DNA of 64,000 nucleotides from positions 1 through 64,000 of the forward strand of contig NZ_FZQR01000023.1 of NCBI RefSeq assembly GCF_900199455.1, written 5' to 3'. The position numbers were made by a program, and so were the translations under genes. Source of the DNA: Mesorhizobium carmichaelinearum (GTDB lineage Bacteria > Pseudomonadota > Alphaproteobacteria > Rhizobiales > Rhizobiaceae). How positions within the stretch are numbered: position 1 is the first letter of the stretch; each line of letters starts with the position of its first letter. The notes under the pieces are model-generated. The model ran no database searches and was not told the DNA's origin. It saw nothing but the letters and a program-made list of their open reading frames with translations. This document shows, one piece after another, positions 15,934 to 23,968 of this stretch.

Positions 15934-16799
15934 GCCGTCTCTCCGCCGGCATCCTTGTTCTCAGGCTTTTCTTCGGCAACGAGCGACGTGCCGTCGGAGG
16001 TGAGGATATAGACACCCCAGTTCCACCGGCTGGTCCCGCCCGGATCGCTTTGAATGGCCTGGTTTGCGTATTTGTTCAGGCGCAGCAGCGTTTCCACCGC
16101 GATCTCGCGGCTGTAGGCCTCGAGCGACCTAGCAAGCTCTTCCGACAGCCCGTCATAGTGGACGGCGCGCTCGAGGAAGGGCGGGGCGTCGGCCAGCACG
16201 TTCTGGACCGAGGCTGCCGCATGATCCCCGAGATTGCGGGCAAAATAGTAGAGCCGGACCTCGCCGTCGCCGCGCGGCACCATTGCCCCTTCCATCAGGA
16301 CGATCCGGTCCTTGCCGTCGATTTCGACCAGCTTCCGGTCGAGCCAGTCGTCGAGAACCGCTCGCGGCCTGAGATCCCGGGTCACCGATTCCACCAGGCC
16401 GGCAAAGGACGGCTCGCCCGCCTCGCTCGTGCGCGCCAGCGGCAACGGCACGCCCTTGGCGTCGACGAACTGCGGATCGGCAAGCCAGCGCGCGACGATG
16501 GCGCTCGTCCTGGAAACGGAATCGGGCACCACCCGCACCGGCGCGCCCACCCCTCTCAGCCGGCTGACTTCCTTCCGGTGGACGCCCGTCAGCAGGCTGA
16601 CCCTGGAGTCGGTCTGCTGCTTGTCCGGCAGCGCGAATTCATGCTCCGCCACATTGACGTAGAGCTGGCGCAGCAGGTCGACGAAGGCCGGAAAGGTCAC
16701 GCCGCACTTGATGGCCAACCGCACCAGTGGGCGAAGGACCCGGTTCAACGCGTTCTGGACCCCTGCGGCATCCAGATATTGTCCCCCCGATTTGCTCAT
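15930..16799 (-). CDS. DUF6502 family protein
   Basis: A 289-residue soluble protein. The N-terminal third (LRPLVRLAIKCGVTFPAFVDLLRQLYVNVAEHEF, then SRVSLLTGVHRKEVSRL) looks like a helix-turn-helix-bearing DUF6502 region, and the C-terminal half has no recognisable enzyme motif. It may be a cytoplasmic regulator or partner of the exported DUF5666 protein it overlaps. Its own promoter (TTGTGG/TATTTT, 17 bp apart) contains one of the shared palindromes. Function unknown. Confidence 0.8.
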   Translation of the reverse strand: MSKSGGQYLDAAGVQNALNRVLRPLVRLAIKCGVTFPAFVDLLRQLYVNVAEHEFALPDKQQTDSRVSLLTGVHRKEVSRLRGVGAPVRVVPDSVSRTSAIVARWLADPQFVDAKGVPLPLARTSEAGEPSFAGLVESVTRDLRPRAVLDDWLDRKLVEIDGKDRIVLMEGAMVPRGDGEVRLYYFARNLGDHAAASVQNVLADAPPFLERAVHYDGLSEELARSLEAYSREIAVETLLRLNKYANQAIQSDPGGTSRWNWGVYILTSDGTSLVAEEKPENKDAGGETA

Positions 16800-16858
16800 T
16801 GTCGTCCTTCACTTGCCAATCGTTAAATCGGTCATCCATCCCTCGGAAATTCCTGCCG

Positions 16859-16888
16859 AAAATAGCTTGTGGGAAATGCTTCCACAAG
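16859..16888 (-). promoter_or_regulatory. Promoter with palindromic operator for the DUF6502-DUF5666 operon
   Basis: On the minus strand TTGTGG (16887-16882) and TATTTT (16864-16859) are separated by 17 bp. The inverted repeat CTTGTGG-N9-CCACAAG (16866-16888) covers the -35 and spacer. It lies ~60 bp upstream of the DUF6502 start. The arms match the TGTGGG/CCCACA sites near the glycosyltransferase and MucR genes. Confidence 0.6.
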
Positions 16889-17010
16889 GGCGCCGGCCAA
16901 AGAAGCGACGTCGGCGGTGCTTCTGTCGCGCCAGTTCCGGTTCCCCGCAACCCGACGGGGAACGACGCCTCGACTTGGCCGAAATCATCCAGAGACGAGT
17001 TTCACAGCAG

Positions 17011-17043
17011 TTGACACGTGTGAAATTTTCCCACAACTATGAT
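17011..17043 (+). promoter_or_regulatory. Promoter and operator of the MucR-like gene
   Basis: TTGACA at 17011-17016 is followed at once by an imperfect GTGTGAAATTTTCCCACA palindrome (17018-17035) and then AACTATGAT as a possible -10. The layout copies the other three sites, suggesting autoregulation. The -35/-10 spacing is 18 or 21 bp depending on the hexamer chosen. Confidence 0.5.
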
Positions 17044-17088
17044 CCGGCAGATGCATCAGCCAGCTCATGCTCGTCAAGGAGAAACCTT

Positions 17089-17589
17089 TTGAAGAAGCCC
17101 TATGTCAGACCAACCATAGTTCGGGCCGGAGGAATTTTCGAAGAAACCCCTATAGAAGTAACCGACGGTGCCAACACGTTTTCCGGAAATGGAAAGCATA
17201 TCGATCCCGTTATTTTGATAGCCGCCGATATTGTCTCATCCTATGTCTCGAACAATCCCATTCCCGCCGCCGAGCTCCCTGACTTCATCGGAAAGATACA
17301 CGCGTCGATCCGGAATATTTCGGATGGCGTTGCCGATGGCGGACCCGACGAGATCAGATATGCCGTCCCCGTGAAAAAATCCGTCACGCCCGATTTCATC
17401 ATCTGCCTGGAGGACGGCAAGCGCTTCAAATCGCTGAAGCGTCATATCGAGACGAATTACGGCCTGACGCCGGACCAGTATCGCAAGAAGTGGAACCTGC
17501 CTTCCAACTATCCGATGGTGGCGCCAAATTATTCCGCGACGCGCTCGAAACTCGCCAAATCCATGGGGCTGGGCCGAAAGGCAAAATAG
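17089..17589 (+). CDS. MucR/Ros-family regulator with a depleted zinc site
   Basis: A 166-residue protein with the MucR helical N-terminal region (HIDPVILIAADIVSSYVSNNPIPAAELPDFIGKIHASI) and the C-terminal DNA-binding domain ending YPMVAPNYSATRSKLAKSMGLGRK. The Ros zinc ligands C-x2-C-x9-H-x4-H read here Cys106, Asp109, His119, Tyr124 (with Asn123), so the second Cys and the second His are absent. Zinc-free Ros homologues that still bind DNA are known from Mesorhizobium loti. The start is TTG 17089, supported by AAGGAG six bases upstream. The DNA here is less GC-rich than its neighbours. MucR proteins regulate exopolysaccharide and surface genes, consistent with the glycosyltransferase nearby. 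Confidence 0.85.
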   Translation: MKKPYVRPTIVRAGGIFEETPIEVTDGANTFSGNGKHIDPVILIAADIVSSYVSNNPIPAAELPDFIGKIHASIRNISDGVADGGPDEIRYAVPVKKSVTPDFIICLEDGKRFKSLKRHIETNYGLTPDQYRKKWNLPSNYPMVAPNYSATRSKLAKSMGLGRKAK

Positions 17590-17614
17590 GCGGCCGGAAG
17601 CGGCGCGCGCCCCC

Positions 17615-19117
17615 TCAAAGCGCCAGGCTCCCCTGCTCCGCCTCCTCGGCGTTGGGGTCGCCGGGTGCCGTGGCCCAGGCGAGTTCGACCAGCGTCACGG
17701 TGCGCTTTCCCGTGCCGTCGAGCTGGCAGACGATCAGGCCCTGCTCCTCGATATAGGCCAGGAGACGGCGCGCGCGGCGCAGCGAGTGCGAACCATAGGC
17801 GCGGGCGATCGCGGCGTCGCTCGGGCACGGCCAGCCCTCTTTCGCTGCCCGCGCGATCATCATGAACACGCCCTGCATGTCGTCGGGCAGCAGCGAGGCG
17901 CGGACGGAAACGTCCCGCCACGAGTCGTCCTGCGTCGTCTCGGAGCCAAGGCCGGCGCGGGCGCGCGTCAGCATGCGGCGGAACTCGGTGAGGTCCGGCA
18001 CAACCGAGGCGAGCCCTTCGATGCGGCAGCGCACCACGAATTCCTGGTAGAGCACGCCGATGACGCGAAAACCCGCATCGGGCTGTGCAAGAATGGCGCG
18101 CAGCACGCGGTCGACCCGCTCGCGCCGCTCGGCCAGGTCCTCGGCGCTGATTTGCGGCTCCGCCGGTTCGGGGCGGATTTCCAGCGCCGCTGATTTTGCT
18201 GCCATCAGCTGGTCGAGCAGGTCCGGTGAGGCCACCCGGCGCGGCGTGCGCACCGTTTCGGGCGGCGGTGCCGCCAGGATGATGGCGCGGGCGTCCTCGA
18301 GGGCCGCCTCCGGCATCGCCATCAGCCGCGGCGTGCCGTTGCGCGGGCTTGTATCGGTCGGGCCGATGCGCAGACCGAGCGGCCGTCGCGACAGCGCCGG
18401 CCCCAGCGCCATGAACTGCCCGCGCTCCAGGTCGCGAAAGGCCTCCGCCTGGCGCCGCTCCATGCCGAGCAGATCGGCGGCGCGCGCCATGTCGATGTCG
18501 AGGAAGGTGCGGCCCATAAGGAAATTGGAGGCTTCCGCCGCGACATTCTTGGCGAGCTTGGCCAGACGCTGCGTGGCGATGATGCCGGCGAGCCCGCGCT
18601 TGCGGCCACGGCACATCAGATTGGTCATGGCGCCAAGCGAGAGTTTGCGCGCCTCGTCCGAAACCTCGCCGGCCACCGCCGGCGCGAACAGCTGCGCTTC
18701 GTCCACCACCACCAGCATCGGATACCAGTGGTCGCGGGCGACCTCGAACAGCCCGCCGAGGAAGGCGGCGGCGCGCCGCATCTGGTTTTCGGCGTCGAGA
18801 CCTTCGAGGTTGAGCACGGTCGAGACGCGGTGGATGCGTGCGCGCTCGCCGGCCGCCTGCAGGCCGCGCTCGGTGTGCTCCTCGGCATCGATCACCAGAT
18901 GGCCGTAACGCTCGCCGAGCGAGACGAAGTCGCCTTCGGGATCGATGATGGTCTGCTGCACCCAGGGCGCGCTCTGCTCCAGCAGCCGGCGCAACAGATG
19001 CGACTTGCCGGAGCCCGAATTGCCCTGCACCAGAAGGCGGGTCGCCAGCAGCTCCTCGAGATCGAGGTTCGCTGGGGCGCCCGCCGTGGTGTGTCCCATC
19101 TCGATCGCAACGGTCAT
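17615..19117 (-). CDS. HerA-like ATP-binding protein
   Basis: A 500-residue P-loop ATPase of the HerA/FtsK superfamily. Walker A is GNSGSGKSHLL at residues 32-42, Walker B is MLVVVDEAQLF near residue 147, and a sensor-like IIATQRLAKLAKNV follows. The C-terminal ~150 residues (LPDDMQGVFMMIARAAKEGW, then SHSLRRARRLLAYIEEQGLIV) look like a winged-helix region. No NurA nuclease or other typical HerA partner lies nearby, so the role (DNA translocation, repair or defence) stays open. The start at 19117 was chosen as the first ATG before the conserved core. It is convergent with the MucR gene. Confidence 0.8.
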   Translation of the reverse strand: MTVAIEMGHTTAGAPANLDLEELLATRLLVQGNSGSGKSHLLRRLLEQSAPWVQQTIIDPEGDFVSLGERYGHLVIDAEEHTERGLQAAGERARIHRVSTVLNLEGLDAENQMRRAAAFLGGLFEVARDHWYPMLVVVDEAQLFAPAVAGEVSDEARKLSLGAMTNLMCRGRKRGLAGIIATQRLAKLAKNVAAEASNFLMGRTFLDIDMARAADLLGMERRQAEAFRDLERGQFMALGPALSRRPLGLRIGPTDTSPRNGTPRLMAMPEAALEDARAIILAAPPPETVRTPRRVASPDLLDQLMAAKSAALEIRPEPAEPQISAEDLAERRERVDRVLRAILAQPDAGFRVIGVLYQEFVVRCRIEGLASVVPDLTEFRRMLTRARAGLGSETTQDDSWRDVSVRASLLPDDMQGVFMMIARAAKEGWPCPSDAAIARAYGSHSLRRARRLLAYIEEQGLIVCQLDGTGKRTVTLVELAWATAPGDPNAEEAEQGSLAL

Positions 19118-19424
19118 GTCTCGACTCAAAAAGGTCTCCTGCGCGGCATGGGGCTTACCAACCCGGGCGCGGCCCGTCGAGCACCGATGGCCACCCAGTG
19201 GGTGTTGCGCACAGTTGTGAGCAAGGGTGAAGCGCCGACAAGAGCGGCCGCCGCCTGTGGATAGTAACCACCTGTTCACCATAGGCCGGCGTTGCGATTG
19301 CAGAGGCCGGCCATCCGTTTAGCCTGACCTTGCATCGCGCCCCAACGAGATGCACCCCAACGCCCAAATGGCGGCCGGCGTCTTCAAGTTTCCTTTGTGT
19401 ATGCGCCGGTCGTCAGTTTTTCCC
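19118..19424. other. Intergenic region upstream of the HerA-like gene
   Basis: About 300 bp between the HerA-like start and the end of the GST gene. I see no gene, repeat or clear promoter hexamers in it; it must hold the promoter of the HerA-like gene. Confidence 0.4.
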
Positions 19425-20120
19425 TTACATCACCGAGCTTCGGCGCCTTGGCACCGGCGGCAAGTGCGGCGCATCCAGCCCCTCGAAAGGGTCGCGCCAG
19501 GCGTCGATGGCTTCGAGCTGGCGATACCAGCTGATGAGCGCGGGATAGTCGCCGAGCGGCAGGCCGGCGACATCGTTGAAGGGCAGGAAGGTCGCCATGC
19601 GGAAATCGGCATAGGAGAGCGATGGTCCGGCCAGCCATTGCCGGTCTGCCAGCTCCGCCTCCAGGATCGCGGCCGCCTTGTGGAACTCGTTGAGCCCCTC
19701 CCCGACCTTTTGCTCATCGATCGGCCCGAGCCCATAGCGCTGTTTGGTGCCACGCTCGAAATGCACCATGTCGCAGGCCCGCACGAAATTCTCCTTGCCC
19801 CAGCTCAGCCAGCAGATCATGTCGGGCTCGTCCTCGCCGGTGCGCCAGAAATCGGAACGCGCCGCGCGTGACAGCCGGCAGGCAATGGCGTCCGCCTCCC
19901 ACAGACTGCCGCCGGGCCATGCGAGGATGGGAATGGAGAGGTTGGGATTGAGCGGCCGGAACCGCTCCGCTTGTCCCGGCGCAAAGGGTGACGCGAATTC
20001 GAAAGTCACCTGCGCCTCGAGATGACGTGCCACCGCGACCGCCAGGCGCGGATTGGGATTGCGGCTGAAGTACAGTTTCATTTCACTCCCAGCCGGCATC
20101 GGCTCGACCTTGTCACGCAT
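19425..20120 (-). CDS. Glutathione S-transferase family protein
   Basis: A 231-residue protein with an N-terminal thioredoxin-like fold (MKLYFSRNPNPRLAVAVARHLEAQVTFEFASPF, then the cis-Pro region LSIPILAWPGGSLWEADAIACRLS) and a C-terminal helical domain with the GST capping motif region LSYADFRMATFLPF. The usual substrate is glutathione plus an electrophile; the specific target is unknown. The start at 20120 is favoured by AAGGAGAGG just upstream; a start at MKLYFS would remove 13 residues. Confidence 0.85.
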   Translation of the reverse strand: MRDKVEPMPAGSEMKLYFSRNPNPRLAVAVARHLEAQVTFEFASPFAPGQAERFRPLNPNLSIPILAWPGGSLWEADAIACRLSRAARSDFWRTGEDEPDMICWLSWGKENFVRACDMVHFERGTKQRYGLGPIDEQKVGEGLNEFHKAAAILEAELADRQWLAGPSLSYADFRMATFLPFNDVAGLPLGDYPALISWYRQLEAIDAWRDPFEGLDAPHLPPVPRRRSSVM

Positions 20121-20255
20121 AAATGCCTCTCCTTGTCCTGGCGAACATCGCCAGACCTAGGACGGAGGTGGCCGATCTAATCCGACAAAGTGTGGGTTGA
20201 CCACCATCGATGGCGAGGCGACACTTCATCTCGCACCAAGGCAGGAGGAATTGCG

Positions 20256-20564
20256 ATGGACGAGCCCGAACGGTGGCGCCACATGTCGACGGCGCCCAAG
20301 GACGGCAGCCGGATCCTGGTCACGGTCCGTCCCTCCGAACAAGGGCCGGCGGAAGTCGACCTCGCCTACTGGGCGCGCGGCGACCAGTTCGCCGGCGAAG
20401 GCTGGCGCGCCTCGGATTCTTCGCCCGGCCGCGTCGTCGAATATGCCGAACCGGAGCTGAAATGCTGGATGCCCCTGCCCTCGGCCAATCTCAGCCGCGG
20501 CGGCTCGCTGCCCGCCCCTTGGGAAGGCGACGACGCGCAGCAGCTCGATGGGTCGGGGATTTAA
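20256..20564 (+). CDS. Small conserved hypothetical protein
   Basis: A 102-residue soluble protein preceded by AGGAGG. The pattern WRHMSTAPKDGSRILV, a run of Trp residues (AYWARGDQFAGEGWRA) and KCWMPLP resembles small phage/plasmid-associated proteins that begin with W.PM..APKDG, whose function is unknown. It lies between the GST gene (divergent) and the repeat-flanked DUF559 gene. Confidence 0.65.
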   Translation: MDEPERWRHMSTAPKDGSRILVTVRPSEQGPAEVDLAYWARGDQFAGEGWRASDSSPGRVVEYAEPELKCWMPLPSANLSRGGSLPAPWEGDDAQQLDGSGI

Positions 20565-20572
20565 CGCTAACG

Positions 20573-20633
20573 GCGACGCTGCCAATCTCCCCCCTCGTGG
20601 GGGAGATGTCCGGCAGGACAGAGGGGGGCGCCG
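20573..20633. repeat. Palindromic intergenic repeat, left copy (by the DUF559 gene)
   Basis: The element contains a CTCCCCCCTCGTGGGGGAG hairpin followed by CCGGCAGGACAGAGGGGGGCGC. An inverted copy lies at 21051-21108, so the two bracket the DUF559 gene. Confidence 0.65.
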
Positions 20634-20665
20634 TAGAGCGCCGGCCTCAATCAAAGGAGGCAGCC

Positions 20666-21037
20666 ATGCCTCATACTCCATTGCCTCCTAAGAGCCGAGC
20701 AAACGCACGGTCCATGCGCAAGGTCATGACCGACGCGGAGGTGAAGCTCTGGAACGCGCTTCGTCCCCACAGGCTGATGGGGCTGGGCTTTCGCAGGCAG
20801 TTTCCAATTGCTGGTTACATTTTGGATTTTGCCTGCCCGGAAAAGAAGCTCGTCGTAGAAGTCGATGGGTCGCAGCACGGCGACGCGGATCTTGCAGCCA
20901 CCGACGCGTCAAGGACAAAGCGACTGGAACAGGATGGCTGGACCGTGCTGCGGTTCTGGAACGACGATATCATTCGCGACATCGACAATGTCTGCCAGAA
21001 TATCGTCATCGTGGCGGGTTTAGGCGGCACAGGCTGA
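20666..21037 (+). CDS. DUF559 (Vsr-like endonuclease-fold) protein
   Basis: A 123-residue protein of the DUF559 family, which shares the PD-(D/E)xK/Vsr-type fold. Key residues are visible: RRQFPIAGYILDFACPEKKLVVEVDGSQH (Asp, Glu and a downstream Asp-Gly-Ser-Gln-His) and DGWTVLRFWNDDI. Start ATG 20666 has AAAGGAGG upstream. It is flanked on both sides by inverted copies of the same intergenic repeat. Biological role unknown; nuclease activity is inferred from the fold only. Confidence 0.85.
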   Translation: MPHTPLPPKSRANARSMRKVMTDAEVKLWNALRPHRLMGLGFRRQFPIAGYILDFACPEKKLVVEVDGSQHGDADLAATDASRTKRLEQDGWTVLRFWNDDIIRDIDNVCQNIVIVAGLGGTG

Positions 21038-21050
21038 GAGGTTGGCGGGA

Positions 21051-21108
21051 CAGCGCCCCCCTCTGCCCTGCCGGGCATCTCCCCCACTTGGGGGGAGATC
21101 GGCAGCGT
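21051..21108. repeat. Palindromic intergenic repeat, right copy (inverted)
   Basis: CAGCGCCCCCCTCTGCCCTG, then CCGGGCATCTCCCCC and GGGGGGAGATCGGCAGCG. This is the left copy at 20573-20633 in reverse orientation with a few changes. Confidence 0.65.
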
Positions 21109-21122
21109 CATCGCCGGCTCCT

Positions 21123-21953
21123 TCAAAACAAAAACGCAGCCGTGGCCGGGTTCGGACCGTCGCGTCCATCCGCCGAATCCATGCCCGCGATCGTCTCCAG
21201 GTCCTGCGCGTCCAGCTCAAAGTCGAAGACATCGAAATTGGCCGCGATGCGATCTTGGCGGACCGACTTCGGGATGACGATCAGCCCTTGCTGCAGGTGC
21301 CAGCGGATGATCGTCTGCGCCGCCGACTTGCCGTGCTTCCCGGCAATGCCGGCGATCGTCGGATCGCTCAGCAGCCGGCCGCTGCCCAGCGGGCTCCAGC
21401 TTTCGGTGTGGATGTTATGCGCGGCATGAAATTCCCTGAGCGCGCGCTGCTGGAAACGCGGATGCAGTTCGATCTGGTTGGCCACCGGGACCACGCCGGT
21501 CTCGCCGATGATGCGTTCCAGATGGTCCCTGTTGAAATTCGACACGCCGATCGACTTGATGCGGCCGGCCTGCTTCAGCTCGATGAGGGTCTTCCAGGCC
21601 TCGACATATTTGTCGCGGCTGGGCACCGGCCAGTGGATCAGGAACAGGTCGATCTGCTCGACGCCGAGTTTTTCCATCGTGTCGTCGAAAGCGCGCAGCG
21701 CCGCATCGCGCTGGTGGGCGCCGTTGCGCAGTTTCGAGGTGATGAACAGCTCGTTTCTCGGCACATCGGCGGCGCGGATAGCCTCGCCGACGCCCTCCTC
21801 GTTCTGATAACCCTCGGCCGTGTCGATCAGCCGGTAGCCGGCCTTGATCGCCCAGCCCACCACATCGGCGGTGATGCCGTGATCGACCTGCCACACGCCA
21901 AGGCCAAGCTGGGGAATGGTGGCGCCGTCGTTCAGCGTGATCTGTGCGGGCAT
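21123..21953 (-). CDS. Aldo/keto reductase
   Basis: A 276-residue NADPH-dependent carbonyl reductase of the 2,5-diketogluconate reductase type. The tetrad Asp44, Tyr49 (IDTAEGYQNE), Lys74 (ITSKLRN) and His107 (DLFLIHWP) is complete, and the cofactor loop IPKSVRQDRIAANFDVFDF is present near the C-terminus. The natural substrate cannot be read off. It stands alone between the DUF559 region and the beta-propeller gene. Confidence 0.9.
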   Translation of the reverse strand: MPAQITLNDGATIPQLGLGVWQVDHGITADVVGWAIKAGYRLIDTAEGYQNEEGVGEAIRAADVPRNELFITSKLRNGAHQRDAALRAFDDTMEKLGVEQIDLFLIHWPVPSRDKYVEAWKTLIELKQAGRIKSIGVSNFNRDHLERIIGETGVVPVANQIELHPRFQQRALREFHAAHNIHTESWSPLGSGRLLSDPTIAGIAGKHGKSAAQTIIRWHLQQGLIVIPKSVRQDRIAANFDVFDFELDAQDLETIAGMDSADGRDGPNPATAAFLF

Positions 21954-22081
21954 GATCGGGTCCTTTGCGAAGAGATGTCCGGGCGGTCGCCCAACGCAGC
22001 CTATCTAGGCACGCGCCGGGACGACGGCCAGTCGCCGGCGGACAAATTCGCAGACCTGACGTCTCCGTCAGGGGAACCGGC

Positions 22082-22738
22082 TCATTTCGGCCGGCGCACC
22101 GCGCGCACCACCGGAGTGGATGTGCTGCCGCAGTAGAGGCGGTCACCGCCGTCGGATTCCAGTCCCGAGACGGTCATGCCGGCCGGCATGTCGAGCCGCT
22201 CCAGGAGCTTGCCGGTCTTGGGGTCGACACGACGCAGATCGCTCTCGTCGCCTTCCCAGGTGCCGTGCCACAGCTCGCCATCCACCCAGGTCACGCCGGT
22301 GACGAAACGGCTGGATTCGATGCTGCGCAGGATTTTCCCGGTCTCGGGGTCGATCTGGTGGATCTTGCGCTCGCGGTACTGCCCAACCCACAGCGTGCCT
22401 TCGGCCCAGGTCAGCCCGGAGTCGCGGCCGCCGCCGGGCGCCGGAATGGTGGAGAGCACCGCGCCGGTATCGGGGTCGATCTTCTGGATGCGATCATCGG
22501 CGAGCTGGTAGAAATACCGGCCATCAAAGGCGGTGCCGGCATGCGCCGCGACATCGATCGAACGCAGTGGCTGTCCGCTTTGCGGATCGAAGGCATTCAG
22601 TCTGTCGCCTGAGGCAAACCAGACGTTCTCGCCGTCAAAGCTCACCCCATGTATCCGCTCCACACCGGGAAAAGGTCCGTATTCGCGCAGGATTTCGGCC
22701 GGTGAATGTTTCATGTCTTGATCCTCGATTGTGGTCAT
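22082..22738 (-). CDS. Small beta-propeller (quinoprotein/YncE-like) protein
   Basis: A 218-residue protein made of repeats of the type KIHQIDPETGKILRSI and RRVDPKTGKLLERL, with W-G or G.LW motifs in each blade, as in glutaminyl-cyclase-like and Vgb/YncE propellers. No signal peptide is visible, so it is probably cytoplasmic. It could bind a small ligand or protein; no enzyme motif is seen. The start may be 22738 or the ATG at 22714 (MKHSPAEIL). It follows the HTH gene by 9 bp, so they are likely co-transcribed. Confidence 0.7.
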   Translation of the reverse strand: MTTIEDQDMKHSPAEILREYGPFPGVERIHGVSFDGENVWFASGDRLNAFDPQSGQPLRSIDVAAHAGTAFDGRYFYQLADDRIQKIDPDTGAVLSTIPAPGGGRDSGLTWAEGTLWVGQYRERKIHQIDPETGKILRSIESSRFVTGVTWVDGELWHGTWEGDESDLRRVDPKTGKLLERLDMPAGMTVSGLESDGGDRLYCGSTSTPVVRAVRRPK

Positions 22739-22747
22739 CCACCCTTC

Positions 22748-23968
22748 CTAACTACTTGGCAGCGGCGCCGGGAGTAACAAGGTGGTCGTGAATCCGGCCA
22801 CCGGCGGCGTCATCCAGCGGCGCGCCCTTCCATGGCCGAAAGACTGCACCTTACCGGCTTCGGCGAGCGGCTCGAGCGCCCGCTGCACGCTGCGCTGGCC
22901 GGTTGCGAGCGCCAGCGCCAGGGCCGAACTCGACCAGGCTTCGCCGTCGGCCAGCAAGGCCAGCACCGCCGCGTGGCGTTCCTCGATCGGCCGTGCCAGC
23001 ACCATCACCGCGCGCGCATGCCTTGACGCCAGCGTAAAACCGCGCTTGGTGGCGCTGATGTCGGCTAGCGCGGCAAGCTCGGCGCGCAGCCGGCCGATCT
23101 CGACGCGCAGGCGAGCGCGGTGCGATTCATCGGCATGCTTGCCGCCAAAGGCCCGCGCCACGAGCGCCTCGCGCGACACATCGCCGGGCCAGGCTTCGGC
23201 GAGTGCCCGCGCCAGCGCGAACAGCACTGGCCGGCTCGCCAGCGAGACCGTCCTGTCCCCGGCGCGCACGGCGTAGCGAAAGGCGTCGACGACCAGCGCC
23301 GGCGATGCCTGCAGCGCCTCGACCTCTTCGAGCAGCAGCGGCCGCTCCGTGCCTTGCGTGATCAGCCGCGCCGCCGGCGTTTCCAGCGCCAGCGATGCGG
23401 TGGCGACCTCCGCCATCAGGCCGGGAATGCCGGCCTGGCGGGCGGCGTTGCGTGCCCATTCCAGCGCCGCGCGCGCCGGCCGGGTCCGCAGACGCCGCAT
23501 GGCGATGCCGGCGACGGCGAGTTCATGTGCGGCCCGCGCGGCCGGCGGCAGCGGCGTCGGGTCGAGGCCGGCCAGCACATGCTCGGCCTCGTCGAGTCGG
23601 CCGATCAACAGCAGGCGCCGCACCTTGAGGTGGCCGGCATGCGCCGCGTTCAGCCGGTCGCCATGCTTTTCCAGCGTGGTGCGCGCCGCGTCGAGCGCCT
23701 TGGCCGGCCAGCCGAGATCACGCGAGACCAGCGCGATCTCGGCCTCGGCGACGACGCATCTGGCGCGCGCGACAGCCTCTTTCGGGCTGAACGCGCGGGC
23801 CGCGCGCCGCAAGAGCAGCTTGGCGCGGTCGAAATCGCCGAGCTGCGCCATGGCGATGCCGCGCAACGCCAGCGCCGGCGCATCCTCGCGCAAGGCGACA
23901 CGGTCGAGCGCGCCGAGCGGATCGCCCGCCGCCAGCGCCAGCGCTGCCGCGGTGATCAGCGAGTCCAT
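22748..23968 (-). CDS. HTH regulator with TPR-like N-terminal region
   Basis: A 406-residue protein. The first ~190 residues are Ala/Leu/Arg-rich helical repeats (ALRGIAMAQLGDFDRAKLLLRRAARAF), TPR-like. The middle contains a winged-helix segment (VSREALVARAFGGKHADESHRARLRVEIGRLRAEL, similar to the OmpR-type wing of BTAD regulators) and the C-terminus a second winged helix (SSALALALATGQRSVQRALEPLAEAGKVQSFGHGRARRW). A DNA-binding role is likely. It is divergent from the DUF899 gene and both have the same repeated sequence just upstream, suggesting it controls that gene. Confidence 0.7.
   Translation of the reverse strand: MDSLITAAALALAAGDPLGALDRVALREDAPALALRGIAMAQLGDFDRAKLLLRRAARAFSPKEAVARARCVVAEAEIALVSRDLGWPAKALDAARTTLEKHGDRLNAAHAGHLKVRRLLLIGRLDEAEHVLAGLDPTPLPPAARAAHELAVAGIAMRRLRTRPARAALEWARNAARQAGIPGLMAEVATASLALETPAARLITQGTERPLLLEEVEALQASPALVVDAFRYAVRAGDRTVSLASRPVLFALARALAEAWPGDVSREALVARAFGGKHADESHRARLRVEIGRLRAELAALADISATKRGFTLASRHARAVMVLARPIEERHAAVLALLADGEAWSSSALALALATGQRSVQRALEPLAEAGKVQSFGHGRARRWMTPPVAGFTTTLLLPAPLPSS

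Noticed and set aside
19118-19424. Possible extension of the HerA-like gene upstream (in-frame start at 19282)
   Set aside because: The added 55 residues are unlike the family and are preceded by no ribosome site; the core begins at MTVAIEMG.
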